A stretch of DNA of 64,000 nucleotides from Prevotella sp. (GCA_017934525.1 JAGBJJ010000011.1:46449-110448), one strand, 5' to 3'; positions 50,556-60,661 are shown, counted from the first letter of the stretch. Translations and numbers: made by a program. Notes: generated from the letters alone by a model not told the origin.

Positions 50556-53063
50556 TCAGCGCCGATGCAGCAGCTTGCGATGCTCCACGGTGCCGTCGCT
50601 GTAAGTCAGCCGACGCACCACCACGCCCCGGGCCGTGGGTGCCACGCGACGACCGGAGAGGTCGTACCACGACTCGCTCACCACACTTGCTGCTGAAGAG
50701 CCTTCGGCCAGATGCACACCAGAGAGGAGCGGATCAGTGACCACCTGCTGCTCGGCCGACGGCAGCGAACTGGTGAGGCCGCCACCGGCCAGTGCCGTCA
50801 CTGCATAGAAGTAAGTGCGGCAGCTGTCGAGCCCCTCCACGACATAGCTGGTGCCGACAATGCTGTCTATGGTCCACTGGCGCGGTCCTGCGCTCCACAC
50901 GGCAGCGCTGTCAGCCAGGCAGTTCAGCACGCGCACGTCGTTGAGGAAGAGGCGTTCTTTGAGCGTCTCGAAGGTGATGCGGCTGCGGGCTGGCGCCCCG
51001 TCGAGTTGCAACAGCACGCCCTGCTCATGTTTGTCGGCCTTGAGGTCGAAGGTGGCAAAGGGCACATCAGTGTCGGCATCGGCAATACGTACCGTGTAGC
51101 TGACTTTCTTGTTGGGGTATGACACGGCATGGAAAGCCAGCGTGGAGCGGCCGTCGGCGCCAGTCAGACTGACCGCTGGCGTGGACAGCGAGCCCGACTT
51201 GCCATAGCTGCCTATGCGCACATAGCCGTTGGAGGCATACACCTCTGAAGCCTGCCAGCCGGGCTGGCGTACATAGTCGGCAATGTCGCGGTCGATGGTC
51301 TGGAAGCCCGACTTGGGGTAGTCTTCGTCTTGCATGAGTGAGAAGTCTTCGTCGAAGACGATGGGGTTGAGCGAGTCGGGCAGCAGTTCGCGCACACTAA
51401 GACTATAGCCCACGGCATCATCTACGGCCTGCCAGTTGGCACGGAACGAATGGTGGGTTATGTCGGAGGGCGGCAGCAGCACAAGGCGCTTCAGGCGGTC
51501 TTTCATGAAACGGAAGCTGATAGTGCCGTCGTCGTTCTGGCGTATGCGGCTGATGCCTTTTTCAGTGGGCTCGCCGTAGCGGCTCATGGAATTTGGCGAC
51601 GAGTAGTCGGTAAACATGTCGTTGCCGTCTATGGGATAGAGGTCGGTGGCCTGCTCGGTGCCTTGCGTGCCGTCGGCCTCCATCAAGTCGTAGCGTGGCA
51701 GCATGCCGGCGTTCACGCCGTTGTTGTTCCAGGCGCCATAGTCGTAGGCCACGTGGATAATCATCAGTCCGCGTCCGGACTGGTAGCGGTCCCAGCCTTC
51801 CTGTTGGTGGTTCTCAATGGTGAAGAACTCATTCTCGTCGGCCGTGCTGATGCGATAGCCCGTGTTGCTCTGCGTGATTTCTTCCACGACAAAGCTGTCT
51901 GACGGCTCGCTCAGTTCGGTGAGCTCCATCCACCCCAGACTGTAGCGCTCGAAGGCGGTGTAGGAGGGTGGTGTGCGCGAGTTGTTGTTGTAGCTGCCGC
52001 CGTCCATCACGTCCCACGAGCCAAGCTGCGTCTGGCGCGGGTCGAAAGTGTTGTAGAAGTCGGGCAGACCAAGCACATGGCCGAACTCATGGCAGACGGC
52101 GCCGATGCCGTCGAGCTCGGTGCCCGTGGCGCCATTGAGCTCACAGGAACAAGCATAGCGATCTATGCGCTTGCCGTCGAGTTGGCAGTCGACGTGCTGG
52201 TCGGTGAGCGTCGACATGTGAGGCCACACGGTGTTCGGCGAGGCGCCGTAGTTCTCACCATAGCCGGCATAGATGATGAATACGAAGTCTACATCGCCGT
52301 CGTCATTGTAGTCATACTGGCTGAAGTCCACCCCGAGACTGTCGTGAGCTATCTGGCAGGCCTCGCGCACCATCTCGCCGGGGTTCATGTCGTGACTCTG
52401 GCTGTTGCCGCCATAGTAGCCCATGACGCGGCTGAGCTTGATGGGGCCCACGACGTCGAAGCTCGGCGTAAACTGCCCCATCGACTGCGCGATGAAGTAG
52501 TCGCGGGCCGAGCCCGTGGCAGCGTAGTCAGTGTAGCCTTCGTCGTTGAGCTGGCGCTGGTAGAGGTCGCGTGTGTACTCTGGCTGGAAGGCATTGTCTT
52601 TGAACTCCACCATCAGCACCAGACCGCGCACCTCACCTTTCGTGGGAAACGAGCCGGGGTTGAGTGCACGCCGGGGTGCACTGCGTGCAGCCTGCTGACG
52701 GTAGAGCTGTCCGAAGTTGCTCATGCCTGTCGCTTGCAGCATGGCCAGCTCGTCGGCGGAGCGGCGGTCGGCATTATGAGCGAGCACATCGCTGAGCGTG
52801 GGTTCGCCGTCGTCGGTTACTTCCGTCACATAGCGTATGGCGCCGAGGGCATCGGGGGCAATGAGATAGCCGTCGGTGGTGACGAGCGAGTGGAAATGCT
52901 CATCGCCCATAAGGCGCCAGGTGAGCACTGTCCCGTCAGGCTGTTTCAGGCTGCGCAGGCCAGGCCAGGCCGGCACGGCTCTGGCTACAGAACTCACGGC
53001 AAGCAACAGCACGACGGCCGCTCCACGGAGATATGGTTTAAGCAGATTCATAGTATGCAGCAT
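50556..53063 (-). CDS. Secreted M6-family (immune inhibitor A-like) metalloprotease with C-terminal tail
   Basis: 835 residues with signal peptide (NLLKPYLRGAAVVLLLAVSSVARA); start at 53063 or the in-frame ATG at 53051. A propeptide-like region (about 30-140) precedes the catalytic domain: FDVVGPIKLSRVMGYYG, then AVCHEFGHVLGLPDFYN with His325, Glu326 and His329, Asp/His later, and the Met-turn GSWDVMDGGSYNNNSRTPP. FN3-like and jelly-roll-like (choice-of-anchor J type) regions follow (about 510-780), then a tail WYDLSGRRVAPTARGVVVRR...RKLLHRR, resembling type IX sorting tails. It is last of three exported proteins on one strand, 3 bp after its upstream neighbour. Probable host- or protein-degrading secreted protease. 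Confidence 0.88.
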   Translation of the reverse strand: MLHTMNLLKPYLRGAAVVLLLAVSSVARAVPAWPGLRSLKQPDGTVLTWRLMGDEHFHSLVTTDGYLIAPDALGAIRYVTEVTDDGEPTLSDVLAHNADRRSADELAMLQATGMSNFGQLYRQQAARSAPRRALNPGSFPTKGEVRGLVLMVEFKDNAFQPEYTRDLYQRQLNDEGYTDYAATGSARDYFIAQSMGQFTPSFDVVGPIKLSRVMGYYGGNSQSHDMNPGEMVREACQIAHDSLGVDFSQYDYNDDGDVDFVFIIYAGYGENYGASPNTVWPHMSTLTDQHVDCQLDGKRIDRYACSCELNGATGTELDGIGAVCHEFGHVLGLPDFYNTFDPRQTQLGSWDVMDGGSYNNNSRTPPSYTAFERYSLGWMELTELSEPSDSFVVEEITQSNTGYRISTADENEFFTIENHQQEGWDRYQSGRGLMIIHVAYDYGAWNNNGVNAGMLPRYDLMEADGTQGTEQATDLYPIDGNDMFTDYSSPNSMSRYGEPTEKGISRIRQNDDGTISFRFMKDRLKRLVLLPPSDITHHSFRANWQAVDDAVGYSLSVRELLPDSLNPIVFDEDFSLMQDEDYPKSGFQTIDRDIADYVRQPGWQASEVYASNGYVRIGSYGKSGSLSTPAVSLTGADGRSTLAFHAVSYPNKKVSYTVRIADADTDVPFATFDLKADKHEQGVLLQLDGAPARSRITFETLKERLFLNDVRVLNCLADSAAVWSAGPRQWTIDSIVGTSYVVEGLDSCRTYFYAVTALAGGGLTSSLPSAEQQVVTDPLLSGVHLAEGSSAASVVSESWYDLSGRRVAPTARGVVVRRLTYSDGTVEHRKLLHRR

Positions 53064-53066
53064 TTT

Positions 53067-54818
53067 TTATCTGACGAAGATTTTGCGGGTTACGATGTGG
53101 CCGTCGGCTCCCGTGGTGCGCTCAATGAGCAGTCCGCGCCGGGCCTTGTCCACGGTGCGCCCCTGCAGGTCGCAGAGCGAGTGCACGGGCGTCTGGCCTT
53201 CAGGAGCGGCCGGGCAGATGCCAAGTTCCTCCCACTGGCTGATGGCAGGCTTCAGGCAGAAGCCGTTGACGATATAGCCCGTGCGATGGTCGATGAGCAC
53301 GCCGATGACGTTCACCTGCAGACGGTCGGTCACCGTTGGCGGCAGTGGCACGTCGTAGCTGTAGTCGTAGACTGTCTCGGCAGTCATCGAGGCGGGCGAG
53401 CAGGGTGTGCCGCTGTAGCTGGGGAAGATGCCGCGGGCCAGATCGTTGAAGTAGCAGTCGGTGGTATGTACTTCCTTCTTCTCCCATCCGTAGAACTCCT
53501 GGTCGGGGGTCTGCTGGTAGTAGTTGGTCTGCGCATAGCCCGTGACGCTGTCTTCGGTGACGATGAAGGCCACATTGTACTGCGCATCGGCAATGTCGAC
53601 ATCGCTGAAGAAGTGGGAAGTTGTCTCGATGGCCGTCGAATCGGAGTTCCAGCGGGCCTCCATGGTGTAGGCCAGATGGTTCTCGGCCATCGTCTCCATG
53701 CGGTAGAGGTTTTCAATATCGAAATAGGGGTCGCCCGAGAGCTTGCGGTTCACCATGCACGAGGGAGCCCCCTTCTGCGAGTCGGTGAAGGGCGCATAGT
53801 TGTAGTCGGCGTCGCGGTTCACCTCGAGCTCGTCGCCGCCATGCACACTGACGGCAATGAAGGTGCCGGGGTGGCGCTCTTTCATCAGCTCGAGACCCAC
53901 CATGCCGCGGGGGCACCAGCCACACCATAGACCGGTGTTCTCCTCGCACACCACACGACGGGCAAAGCGCGGGTCTTTCACAATGAGACGTGCTTCGGCT
54001 GTGTTGTTCTGCGGGTTGGAGTCGGCTGCATCGTTGACCTGGTCAATCCACAGTTTCACGGTGTGGGTGCCTACCACAGTAGAAGGCACGCTGACGGCAA
54101 CGGTGTCGGTGGCGTTGAGGTCGAGTCCGTGGTCCATCTGCAGGGTCTGCTCGTCGGTGTCGTCGATAGTACACTTGAGTGTGTAGCTTGCCACGGCATT
54201 GGCGCCCATGTTGCGAACGGTGGTGGTGAACGTCATGGTCTGGGCATCGTAAGGAGCCGTCTGGTCGGCGAGTTTGCCGATGGCCAGCTCGTTCTGCGGC
54301 ATCTGGTCGCCCTCCACCATGGTCTGCAGGCAGAGCGTGCCTCCAGTGCTGGTCCATTTGCTGGTCTGGTTGACGAAGATGAAGTCGCCGTCAGACACTT
54401 TCTCTTTAGCATAGCCGAGAGCGGCATCGGCCTGCAGCGTGGCCTTGAAGCCCACGGCGATGTTCTTCTTGCCGGTGATGCCGAAGGGTTTGTCGAGCAC
54501 TACCTCGTTCCAGCCCTCGCTGAGCGTACCCACGCTCTGCGTGTAGAGCGGTTTGGAGTCGCGCTGGTTCTCCTTGATGTAGAGCGTCACATTCTTGGCA
54601 GCGCCTTTCATGCCTATGCGCACTTTCGTTATCTGATTGCCCGCATAGGGCTTCACGTAAGCTGAAGGAAAAAGCACATAGGAGGTCAATATCTGACCAT
54701 TGGTGCCATAGCCGTTGTCGATGTTGCCTCCACCATAGTAGAGCAGCACTTGCGCTGCGGCATTGATGAATCCTGCCAGAAGCAGGAACAGGAGAAAAGT
54801 GAGTCGTCTTGTTGTCAT
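53067..54818 (-). CDS. Exported Omp28-like protein with thioredoxin CxxC motif and C-terminal tail
   Basis: 583 residues from the ATG at 54818, which opens TTRRLTFLLFLLLAGFINAAAQ; a longer frame from 54917 has no signal. N-terminal beta-sandwich with MKGAAKNVTLYIKE (about 20-170), CARDB-like region (about 180-280), then a thioredoxin-like domain: VVCEENTGLWCGWCPRGMVGLELM with Cys299 and Cys302, and a cis-Pro-like SQKGAPSCMVNR segment. The end LCDLQGRTVDKARRGLLIERT...RKIFVR is the sorting-like tail. Omp28-type proteins are surface or secreted; the CxxC suggests thiol-disulfide activity. Adjacent to the protease (3 bp), likely one transcript. Confidence 0.83.
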   Translation of the reverse strand: MTTRRLTFLLFLLLAGFINAAAQVLLYYGGGNIDNGYGTNGQILTSYVLFPSAYVKPYAGNQITKVRIGMKGAAKNVTLYIKENQRDSKPLYTQSVGTLSEGWNEVVLDKPFGITGKKNIAVGFKATLQADAALGYAKEKVSDGDFIFVNQTSKWTSTGGTLCLQTMVEGDQMPQNELAIGKLADQTAPYDAQTMTFTTTVRNMGANAVASYTLKCTIDDTDEQTLQMDHGLDLNATDTVAVSVPSTVVGTHTVKLWIDQVNDAADSNPQNNTAEARLIVKDPRFARRVVCEENTGLWCGWCPRGMVGLELMKERHPGTFIAVSVHGGDELEVNRDADYNYAPFTDSQKGAPSCMVNRKLSGDPYFDIENLYRMETMAENHLAYTMEARWNSDSTAIETTSHFFSDVDIADAQYNVAFIVTEDSVTGYAQTNYYQQTPDQEFYGWEKKEVHTTDCYFNDLARGIFPSYSGTPCSPASMTAETVYDYSYDVPLPPTVTDRLQVNVIGVLIDHRTGYIVNGFCLKPAISQWEELGICPAAPEGQTPVHSLCDLQGRTVDKARRGLLIERTTGADGHIVTRKIFVR

Positions 54819-54843
54819 GTAGTAACCTGTTTTGTTTTTAAAA

Positions 54844-54959
54844 GAGAAATGAGAAGCAAGAATCTGGAATGCAGATGCTTTGAACGCACCATGCGCCTTA
54901 TCGCGCCCTGAGGCCATTGTTTACCATTTGCATTACTTATTTCTCACTTCTCATTTCTC
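54844..54959. repeat. Inverted GAGAAATGAGAAG repeat in the gap between exported-protein genes
   Basis: GAGAAATGAGAAG at 54844-54856 is repeated inverted at 54947-54959, within AT-rich ATGAGAA-type simple sequence. A similar ATGATAAATGATG stretch precedes the gene at 6215. Significance uncertain; could form a large loop of about 90 nt in the message. Confidence 0.35.
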
Positions 54960-54972
54960 ATTTAATATGCTA

Positions 54973-57900
54973 TCACTTCACGGTGAGCTTGCGAATCACG
55001 CCGCCGGCGTTGACCACATAGACACCGGGCATGACACGCACGGTGAGAGTGGCACGGCTGGAAGCTGCAAACACACGCTTGCCGTCGACGGTATAGATGC
55101 TGATCAGGCCGTCGGCACCGGCAATGCGGATGGCATGGTCGGCAGCACTGATGCTTATCAGGCCGTCTTGCTGCATGTCAGCGATGCCGACCGTAGCAGC
55201 GTTGTCGTAGGCATTGGAGTAGCGCGACTCTCCCTCGGCGTAGACAGCCGTCACATGATAGGTGTGAGCATCGCTGCCGGCAGTCATATCCTCGTAGGCG
55301 GTCTGGCTGACGTTCTCGGCCAGCAGCTCGTTGTCGCGATACACATTGTAGCCCTGCAGGGTGAGCTTGGTCATCGAACTGTAGAGCGGCGTGTAGACAA
55401 TGTCGTCGATGAAGGCCACGTTGTAAGAGCCATACGAACAGTTGCGGATGGCAAAGAACTTGGCTTCCTTAGGCAGCGTATAGAGGAACTGCACCCAGTC
55501 GGTGGTTCCCACCACCGAGTCGCGGTCGAGCACCTGGAAGTTCTCCACATCGTCGTCGGTGGTAGAGTAGAGAATCTCGAAGACCTGGGCGTCGCTGCCG
55601 TCGTTGGGCACGCGATACCAGAAAGAGAGATCGCTGCCGCCCAGCACATCGGAAGAGATGAGCCAGTCATCCTGAGGCAACGTCGAGCTGTAGCCGTCGC
55701 TGGCAGCCCAGCAGGCCAGTAGCTTGTCGCCGGAGACGGGCGTCAGCACATCGAAGCGCTCCAGACTGAAGCCGGCCTCCTCAGGAGCCCACACCTGCCA
55801 TGCCTTGGCCTCGAACTGATGAGGAATCTCAGGACCGCCGAAGTAGGTGGTAGGTTGTCCGTCGCCGTCGTAGGTTTTCCAGTCGCCGAAGCCCTCGATA
55901 ACAAATGAGTCGTACTCGTCGAAGCCATCGGTCACTTCATCGGGCATCTCGTCGGTGGCAGGCTTCTGCCAAGCCAGCGTCACAGTGCCGTCGGCCGTCT
56001 CGCCAGTGAGGTTCTGCGGCTCAGGCAGATTCGAGTTGTGGATGTAGAGCTTGAAGTCGCGGCTGTTGTTGTCGGCCTGTTCGTCGCCATCGGTTTGCAC
56101 CTCGGCAGTGAACACTATATATTGCGACTCGCGCGAACGGTCGACGGGCCACGTGAACGTGAAGTTCTCTACGCCGTTAGGCTCAATGTCAACCAGTTCG
56201 TCGGCTGCGAAGGGCTCCAGGGTCTGTCCCTCCATGCTGACGGTAAGCTTATAGTCACTCAGCGTCTCAGCGCCATAGTTGGCCACACTGATGGTCAGCT
56301 CGGCATCATCGCCGGCTTCCACGCGCTTCTGACCGCTGACAGAGGTCAGGGCAGCATCGATGCCCACGAGTTCGTCGATGCGGATGCAGTCTACCAGCAG
56401 CGGTGCACTGGCGTCGATGGCGGTGACCCCGAAGGCAATCTGCACATTGTTGGCTCCGGCTCGCAGCGGCAGAGCATAGCGGCCCCAGCCATCGACACCG
56501 TTGTTGTAGTCAACAGAGGCAGCCTTCACCCAACCCTCATCGTCGGTATTGGTGTACACATCAAGAGCCAGCTCGCCCGGCTCGGCCTCGAAGCCATGAT
56601 AGAGATAGAACGAGAGTTCGGGAGCGGTGAGAGCGGTGAGCGACACGCGCGGGCCCTCAATGCGCTGGCTGCACGACTCTTCGTTGATGTAGCGGAAGCG
56701 CAGCATGCCGTTGTCTGAGTCGTAGGGCTTCACGGTCATGCCCGATCCGTCGACGAGCTCCCAGGCATATATGTAGTTCTCGGCCTTGCGCGTCCAGGGA
56801 TCTTGCGAGGCATACTTGTAGGGGAAGCTTTCGGTGTAAGGCGTTGCATAGGGTTCGCCAAGCACGATACTGAACTCTGAGCCGCTCGATGAGCCGGCTT
56901 CATTCGACGACACGACAATATAGGTGGTGTACTGCTGACCGTAGTATATCTCGAAGTCGGCATCCACGGCCTTGGTGTCCTGCGTAGGCTCGGTGACGGC
57001 GGGCCAGTGGTCAGACCAGTTCCACTCGTCGTAGCGATGGAGCGTGTACTTCACGCCGGCAGGATCAACATAGCCGCCATGAGCACCCACATTGCCCACG
57101 GGCTTCCACTCCACGTTGGCTTTCTGGTTCTCGTCCATATAGTACTTCACGATTTCCACGTTGGCAGGAATGTCGAGGCCCACCCAGTTCTTGGTGCATA
57201 CTTCCTCGCCCTGACCATTCTCGTTGAAAGGCAGGATGCGATACTCCACGAAGCCATTCTCCACGTCTTCGTCAATCCACGTCAGACTCTCGCCGACGGC
57301 AGGATTCTCAAACACCTTGGCAGGCTTCTTGCCGCCGTTGCGATAAATCTCGATGCGGCTGAGCGTCTGCAAGGCCTCGCCTTTATAGGTCACGGTGGGA
57401 GCCGTGAAGCTGAGCGTGTTGGTCAGGGCGCCCATGGCACCGGCCTGCACTGTTGCATCGGTGACGGGGCCGGGACCTTCAAACGACGAATAGACGTCGA
57501 CCCCAACGTTGTCGATGCATACGTTGACGCTGTTGCCAACGGTATTGACATGGAATATCAGGGTGTAGCGGCCATCTTCGGCCACATTGAAGATGTGTGA
57601 CTCGCTGTGATCCTCGCCACCCAGCTCGTAGGTCTCAACGAGGGTCTGCTCGCTGCCGGTGAGCGACTGGCCAGTGCCCAGCAGCACTTCCATCGTTTCA
57701 GAGGGTATCGTAACATTAAGCACATCGTAGCGCAGACGATAGTCGACGCCCTTTTTCAGCTGCATGGGCAGAGAAATGACGTAGTCGTCGTCGTAGGTCG
57801 CCACATAGCCGGTCTCGGGGTTGGTGACGCCATTGCCGTTCAGCCACATATAGCCGCTCTCTGCACCCCAAGGCATCTGCAGGTGCCAAGAGTTTCCATC

Positions 57901-60597
57901 ACCGTTTTTATCAATGACGGTCCACATGTCGAAGTCGCTCTGATCGAAGAACTGCTCTACGAAGGGTACCTCGTATTCGCCACCGGCAGAGATGGTGTTC
58001 GACTGCCATGTGTCGCCGAAAGAGGTGCCGGCATATACGTCGACGATGTAGTAGTAGCGGTCGCGGCGGAAGGGGACGGGCTCGGTGAAGCTGGTGGTCT
58101 TCAGGCCCTCGGCCACCACCACCTCGTCGGGCATGCGCGTCACAGTGTAGTTAAGCGAACTGTCGTCAATGGGGCCGCCGTTCTGCGAGGCAGTGGGAGC
58201 GTCCCACGTAAGGTTCATGTTCTCGCCGTCATCGGCCGAGAGCACGAGATTGGTGACATGTGTGGGCAGGTCGTTGCCAATGTAGGCATTGACGCGGCGC
58301 TCTGCCGAGCGGCCGGCGCTGTTGCCTATCTCGATGGTGATGACGATGGTGCCGGTAAGCGAATGGTCGATGCTCAGCGTCTGGCCGGGTGTGACATCAT
58401 ACTCTGCCTCTGTACCATTGGTGGTCACATAGGCCTTCAGACCGTCGGCCTGGAGAGCGCTGCCGTCGACAGTGACGGTGGGAACGGTGAACGACAGATT
58501 GTCGCCCGTGAAGCTGATGTTCTCTGCAGGAGCAGGAGCAGCCTTGGCAGGGTTGGGGAAGTAGAGGCCCATCATGGTGAGCTCACGGCCGGGATAGTTG
58601 TAGACGTGGGCAGGCTCCTGGGCTCCACTGAGGTCAACCCGGACGATGTGGTCGGTCCAGTCGTTGTCTATATAGGCGTAATAGAGCAGGCCGGTGGTCC
58701 AGTCGAAAGCGGCGCACATGCCTTGGTTCTGCCAATTCAGCACCTTAAGATTGCTGATGGTTTCCGTAGCGGTGCCTGCCTCCAAGTCAACCTTATAGAG
58801 ATTGCCATTGTATGTAATGTAATAGAGGCCGTCGGGACCGGCTGCGAGGGCCGTCACGAAGCCGCCGGCAAATGCCCACTCTGAACCGCCGAGGTCTGAG
58901 GTGGTGTAGACATGCTCTGACTGCAGCGTCTCGGCGTTGATTTCCACGATGCCGTCGAAGTTCACCACATAGAACTTATTCTTGTTGTAGTCGTAGGTGG
59001 CGCCGCGGCCGGCATTAGCCACGTCGGTGTCTACTTCTTTCAGCAGTTCGCCAGTGGTGGCATCGTGCACGTAGGCTTTCTGCGAAGCGAAGGTGTACCA
59101 CTTGTCGGCCACACGCACGTAAGCCAGGCGTGAGCCATAGTCGCCTGCAGGCAGCTGCTTGCCGCCCATCTCATGATACACTTCCGACTTCTCGTTCAGG
59201 TAGATGCCCAGCACTTGGCCCTGGGCGTAGCCCTCGTTCTCGGTCTGATAGGTCGACGAGAGCACAGTGTAGATGTAGGGGTCATTGCTCTGGCCAACCT
59301 TGATAGGTGTCACATAGGTCATGACGCGGCGCTCTGCTGAACGACCGGCGCTGTTGCCTATCTCGATGGTGATGGCCACGTTGCCATTGAGGTCGAGCTC
59401 GAGGCTCTTGGTCTCACCGGCCACTACATCGTAGCTGGTCTCCTCGCCATTCACGGTGATGTAGGCCGTCAGGGCGCCTGTCAGAGCATCGCCGTCAACC
59501 GTCTGCGAAGGAGCGGTGAAAGTGAGGGTCGTGCCCTCAAGTGCGATGTTCTTTGCAGGAGCCGGAGCAGCCTTGGCGGGATTGGCAAAGTAGAGACCCA
59601 TCATGGTGAGCTCGCGACCGGGATAGTTGTATACGTTGACAGGAGCATTGCTGCCCGTCGTGTCAATACATACCAGATGGTCGGTCCAGTTATTGTCGAT
59701 GAAACAGTAGTACATCAGCCCCGACACCCAGTCGAAGGCGGCGCACATGCCCTGGTTCTGCCAGTTGATGTCCTTGCCGTCGACGTCTTGCACCTTCACC
59801 TTGTCGAGCACCTGCGAACAGGTCTTTGCGGCATAGTCGTACTTATAGAGCTGACCGGCATAGGTGATATAGTAGATATTACCATCGGGGGCGGCGGCCA
59901 GACAGCACACGAAGCCACCATCGAGCATGCCCAGCTTGGTCGACTCGAAGGTGTCGCCGTCAATCTCTATCAGACCATCGAAGTTGATGACATAGAACTT
60001 GTTGCGATTGTAGTCGTAGGTGGCACCGCGGCCGGCATTGGCCACGTCGGTGTCCACTTCTTTTAACTGCTCACCCGTGGCGGCATCATGTACGTAGGCT
60101 TTCTGCGAGGCGAAGGTGTACCACTTGTCGGCCACACGCACATAGGCTAAACGGGAACCGAAGTCGCCTGCAGGCAGCTGCTTGCCGCCCATCTCATGAT
60201 ACACTTCCGACTTCTCGTTCAGGTAGATGCCCAGCACTTGGCCCTGAGCGTAGCCCTCGTTCTCAGTCTGATAGGTCGACGAGAGAACGGTGTAGATGTA
60301 TGGATCGTTAGGGAAACAGGCTTTGGCACCAATACGACGCATCACCTGCTGGCTGATGCGCTGCATGTGGTTGCCGTTAGCAGCCACCCACTCGAACAAC
60401 TTCGAGGGGGCCACACTGTAGATGCTGGACTGCGGCAGGTTGAGCTTGCCTTTTGTCTGGCCGACGTTGGTTGCAGCCGGCGCAGGCGTGCCATCACTCA
60501 TCGCCCGCATCGTCGGTGTCAGACTCTGCCCGAAAGCCAAGTTCACAGCCGCTATACAGACGATCAAAAGGGATGAAAGTCTCTTAGTCATAAGCAA
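54973..60597 (-). CDS. Giant multidomain exported protein (1874 residues) with tandem duplication and C-terminal tail
   Basis: Signal peptide 1-23 (SSLLIVCIAAVNLAFGQ). Residues 97-437 and 438-about 775 are a near-identical tandem pair, each opening NDPYIYTVLSSTYQTENEGY and including a beta-propeller-like stretch (TYDYNRNKFYVINFDG, YYITYAGQLYKYDY, YYCFIDNNWTDHLV) and an Ig-like end (GNSAGRSAERRV). FN3-like domains and three jelly-roll (choice-of-anchor J/MAM-like) domains follow (EQFFDQSDFDMWTVIDKNGDG; ESFPYKYASQDPW; FDEYDSFVIEGFGDW), with a CARDB-like domain (about 1450-1560). The tail YTVDGKRVFAASSRATLTVRV...GVIRKLTVK fits type IX export. No catalytic motif is seen; probably a surface adhesin or binding scaffold. 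It heads a group with the Omp28-like protein and M6 protease. Confidence 0.82.
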   Translation of the reverse strand: MLMTKRLSSLLIVCIAAVNLAFGQSLTPTMRAMSDGTPAPAATNVGQTKGKLNLPQSSIYSVAPSKLFEWVAANGNHMQRISQQVMRRIGAKACFPNDPYIYTVLSSTYQTENEGYAQGQVLGIYLNEKSEVYHEMGGKQLPAGDFGSRLAYVRVADKWYTFASQKAYVHDAATGEQLKEVDTDVANAGRGATYDYNRNKFYVINFDGLIEIDGDTFESTKLGMLDGGFVCCLAAAPDGNIYYITYAGQLYKYDYAAKTCSQVLDKVKVQDVDGKDINWQNQGMCAAFDWVSGLMYYCFIDNNWTDHLVCIDTTGSNAPVNVYNYPGRELTMMGLYFANPAKAAPAPAKNIALEGTTLTFTAPSQTVDGDALTGALTAYITVNGEETSYDVVAGETKSLELDLNGNVAITIEIGNSAGRSAERRVMTYVTPIKVGQSNDPYIYTVLSSTYQTENEGYAQGQVLGIYLNEKSEVYHEMGGKQLPAGDYGSRLAYVRVADKWYTFASQKAYVHDATTGELLKEVDTDVANAGRGATYDYNKNKFYVVNFDGIVEINAETLQSEHVYTTSDLGGSEWAFAGGFVTALAAGPDGLYYITYNGNLYKVDLEAGTATETISNLKVLNWQNQGMCAAFDWTTGLLYYAYIDNDWTDHIVRVDLSGAQEPAHVYNYPGRELTMMGLYFPNPAKAAPAPAENISFTGDNLSFTVPTVTVDGSALQADGLKAYVTTNGTEAEYDVTPGQTLSIDHSLTGTIVITIEIGNSAGRSAERRVNAYIGNDLPTHVTNLVLSADDGENMNLTWDAPTASQNGGPIDDSSLNYTVTRMPDEVVVAEGLKTTSFTEPVPFRRDRYYYIVDVYAGTSFGDTWQSNTISAGGEYEVPFVEQFFDQSDFDMWTVIDKNGDGNSWHLQMPWGAESGYMWLNGNGVTNPETGYVATYDDDYVISLPMQLKKGVDYRLRYDVLNVTIPSETMEVLLGTGQSLTGSEQTLVETYELGGEDHSESHIFNVAEDGRYTLIFHVNTVGNSVNVCIDNVGVDVYSSFEGPGPVTDATVQAGAMGALTNTLSFTAPTVTYKGEALQTLSRIEIYRNGGKKPAKVFENPAVGESLTWIDEDVENGFVEYRILPFNENGQGEEVCTKNWVGLDIPANVEIVKYYMDENQKANVEWKPVGNVGAHGGYVDPAGVKYTLHRYDEWNWSDHWPAVTEPTQDTKAVDADFEIYYGQQYTTYIVVSSNEAGSSSGSEFSIVLGEPYATPYTESFPYKYASQDPWTRKAENYIYAWELVDGSGMTVKPYDSDNGMLRFRYINEESCSQRIEGPRVSLTALTAPELSFYLYHGFEAEPGELALDVYTNTDDEGWVKAASVDYNNGVDGWGRYALPLRAGANNVQIAFGVTAIDASAPLLVDCIRIDELVGIDAALTSVSGQKRVEAGDDAELTISVANYGAETLSDYKLTVSMEGQTLEPFAADELVDIEPNGVENFTFTWPVDRSRESQYIVFTAEVQTDGDEQADNNSRDFKLYIHNSNLPEPQNLTGETADGTVTLAWQKPATDEMPDEVTDGFDEYDSFVIEGFGDWKTYDGDGQPTTYFGGPEIPHQFEAKAWQVWAPEEAGFSLERFDVLTPVSGDKLLACWAASDGYSSTLPQDDWLISSDVLGGSDLSFWYRVPNDGSDAQVFEILYSTTDDDVENFQVLDRDSVVGTTDWVQFLYTLPKEAKFFAIRNCSYGSYNVAFIDDIVYTPLYSSMTKLTLQGYNVYRDNELLAENVSQTAYEDMTAGSDAHTYHVTAVYAEGESRYSNAYDNAATVGIADMQQDGLISISAADHAIRIAGADGLISIYTVDGKRVFAASSRATLTVRVMPGVYVVNAGGVIRKLTVK
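58264..60309 (-). repeat. 1023-bp tandem duplication inside the 1874-residue protein gene
   Basis: The codon for Asn in NDPYIY recurs exactly 1023 bp (341 codons) apart (60307-60309 and 59284-59286). Long blocks are nearly identical in DNA, for example 59146-59270 against 60169-60290, implying a recent duplication or ongoing gene conversion; the second unit is more diverged at its end. Confidence 0.8.
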
Positions 60598-60661
60598 AAA
60601 ATTAAGTTAAACAATGTATCAATAAATTGTGAATTGGCATTGAAATCGAATGAATAGTGCT

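Noticed and set aside
52077-53930. Long open frame on the forward strand spanning two exported-protein genes
   Set aside because: It runs opposite to two genes with signal peptides and clear motifs; its own translation is His/Val/Gly-rich with no domain. GC-rich genes give such shadow frames. The same applies to 23212-24729, 24778-25941, 18827-20158, 27860-29119, 35819-36838 and 57607-58884.
58264-60309. CRISPR or transposon repeat
   Set aside because: The repeat is one 1023-bp unit in a continuous coding frame, not short repeats with spacers, and no transposase is nearby.
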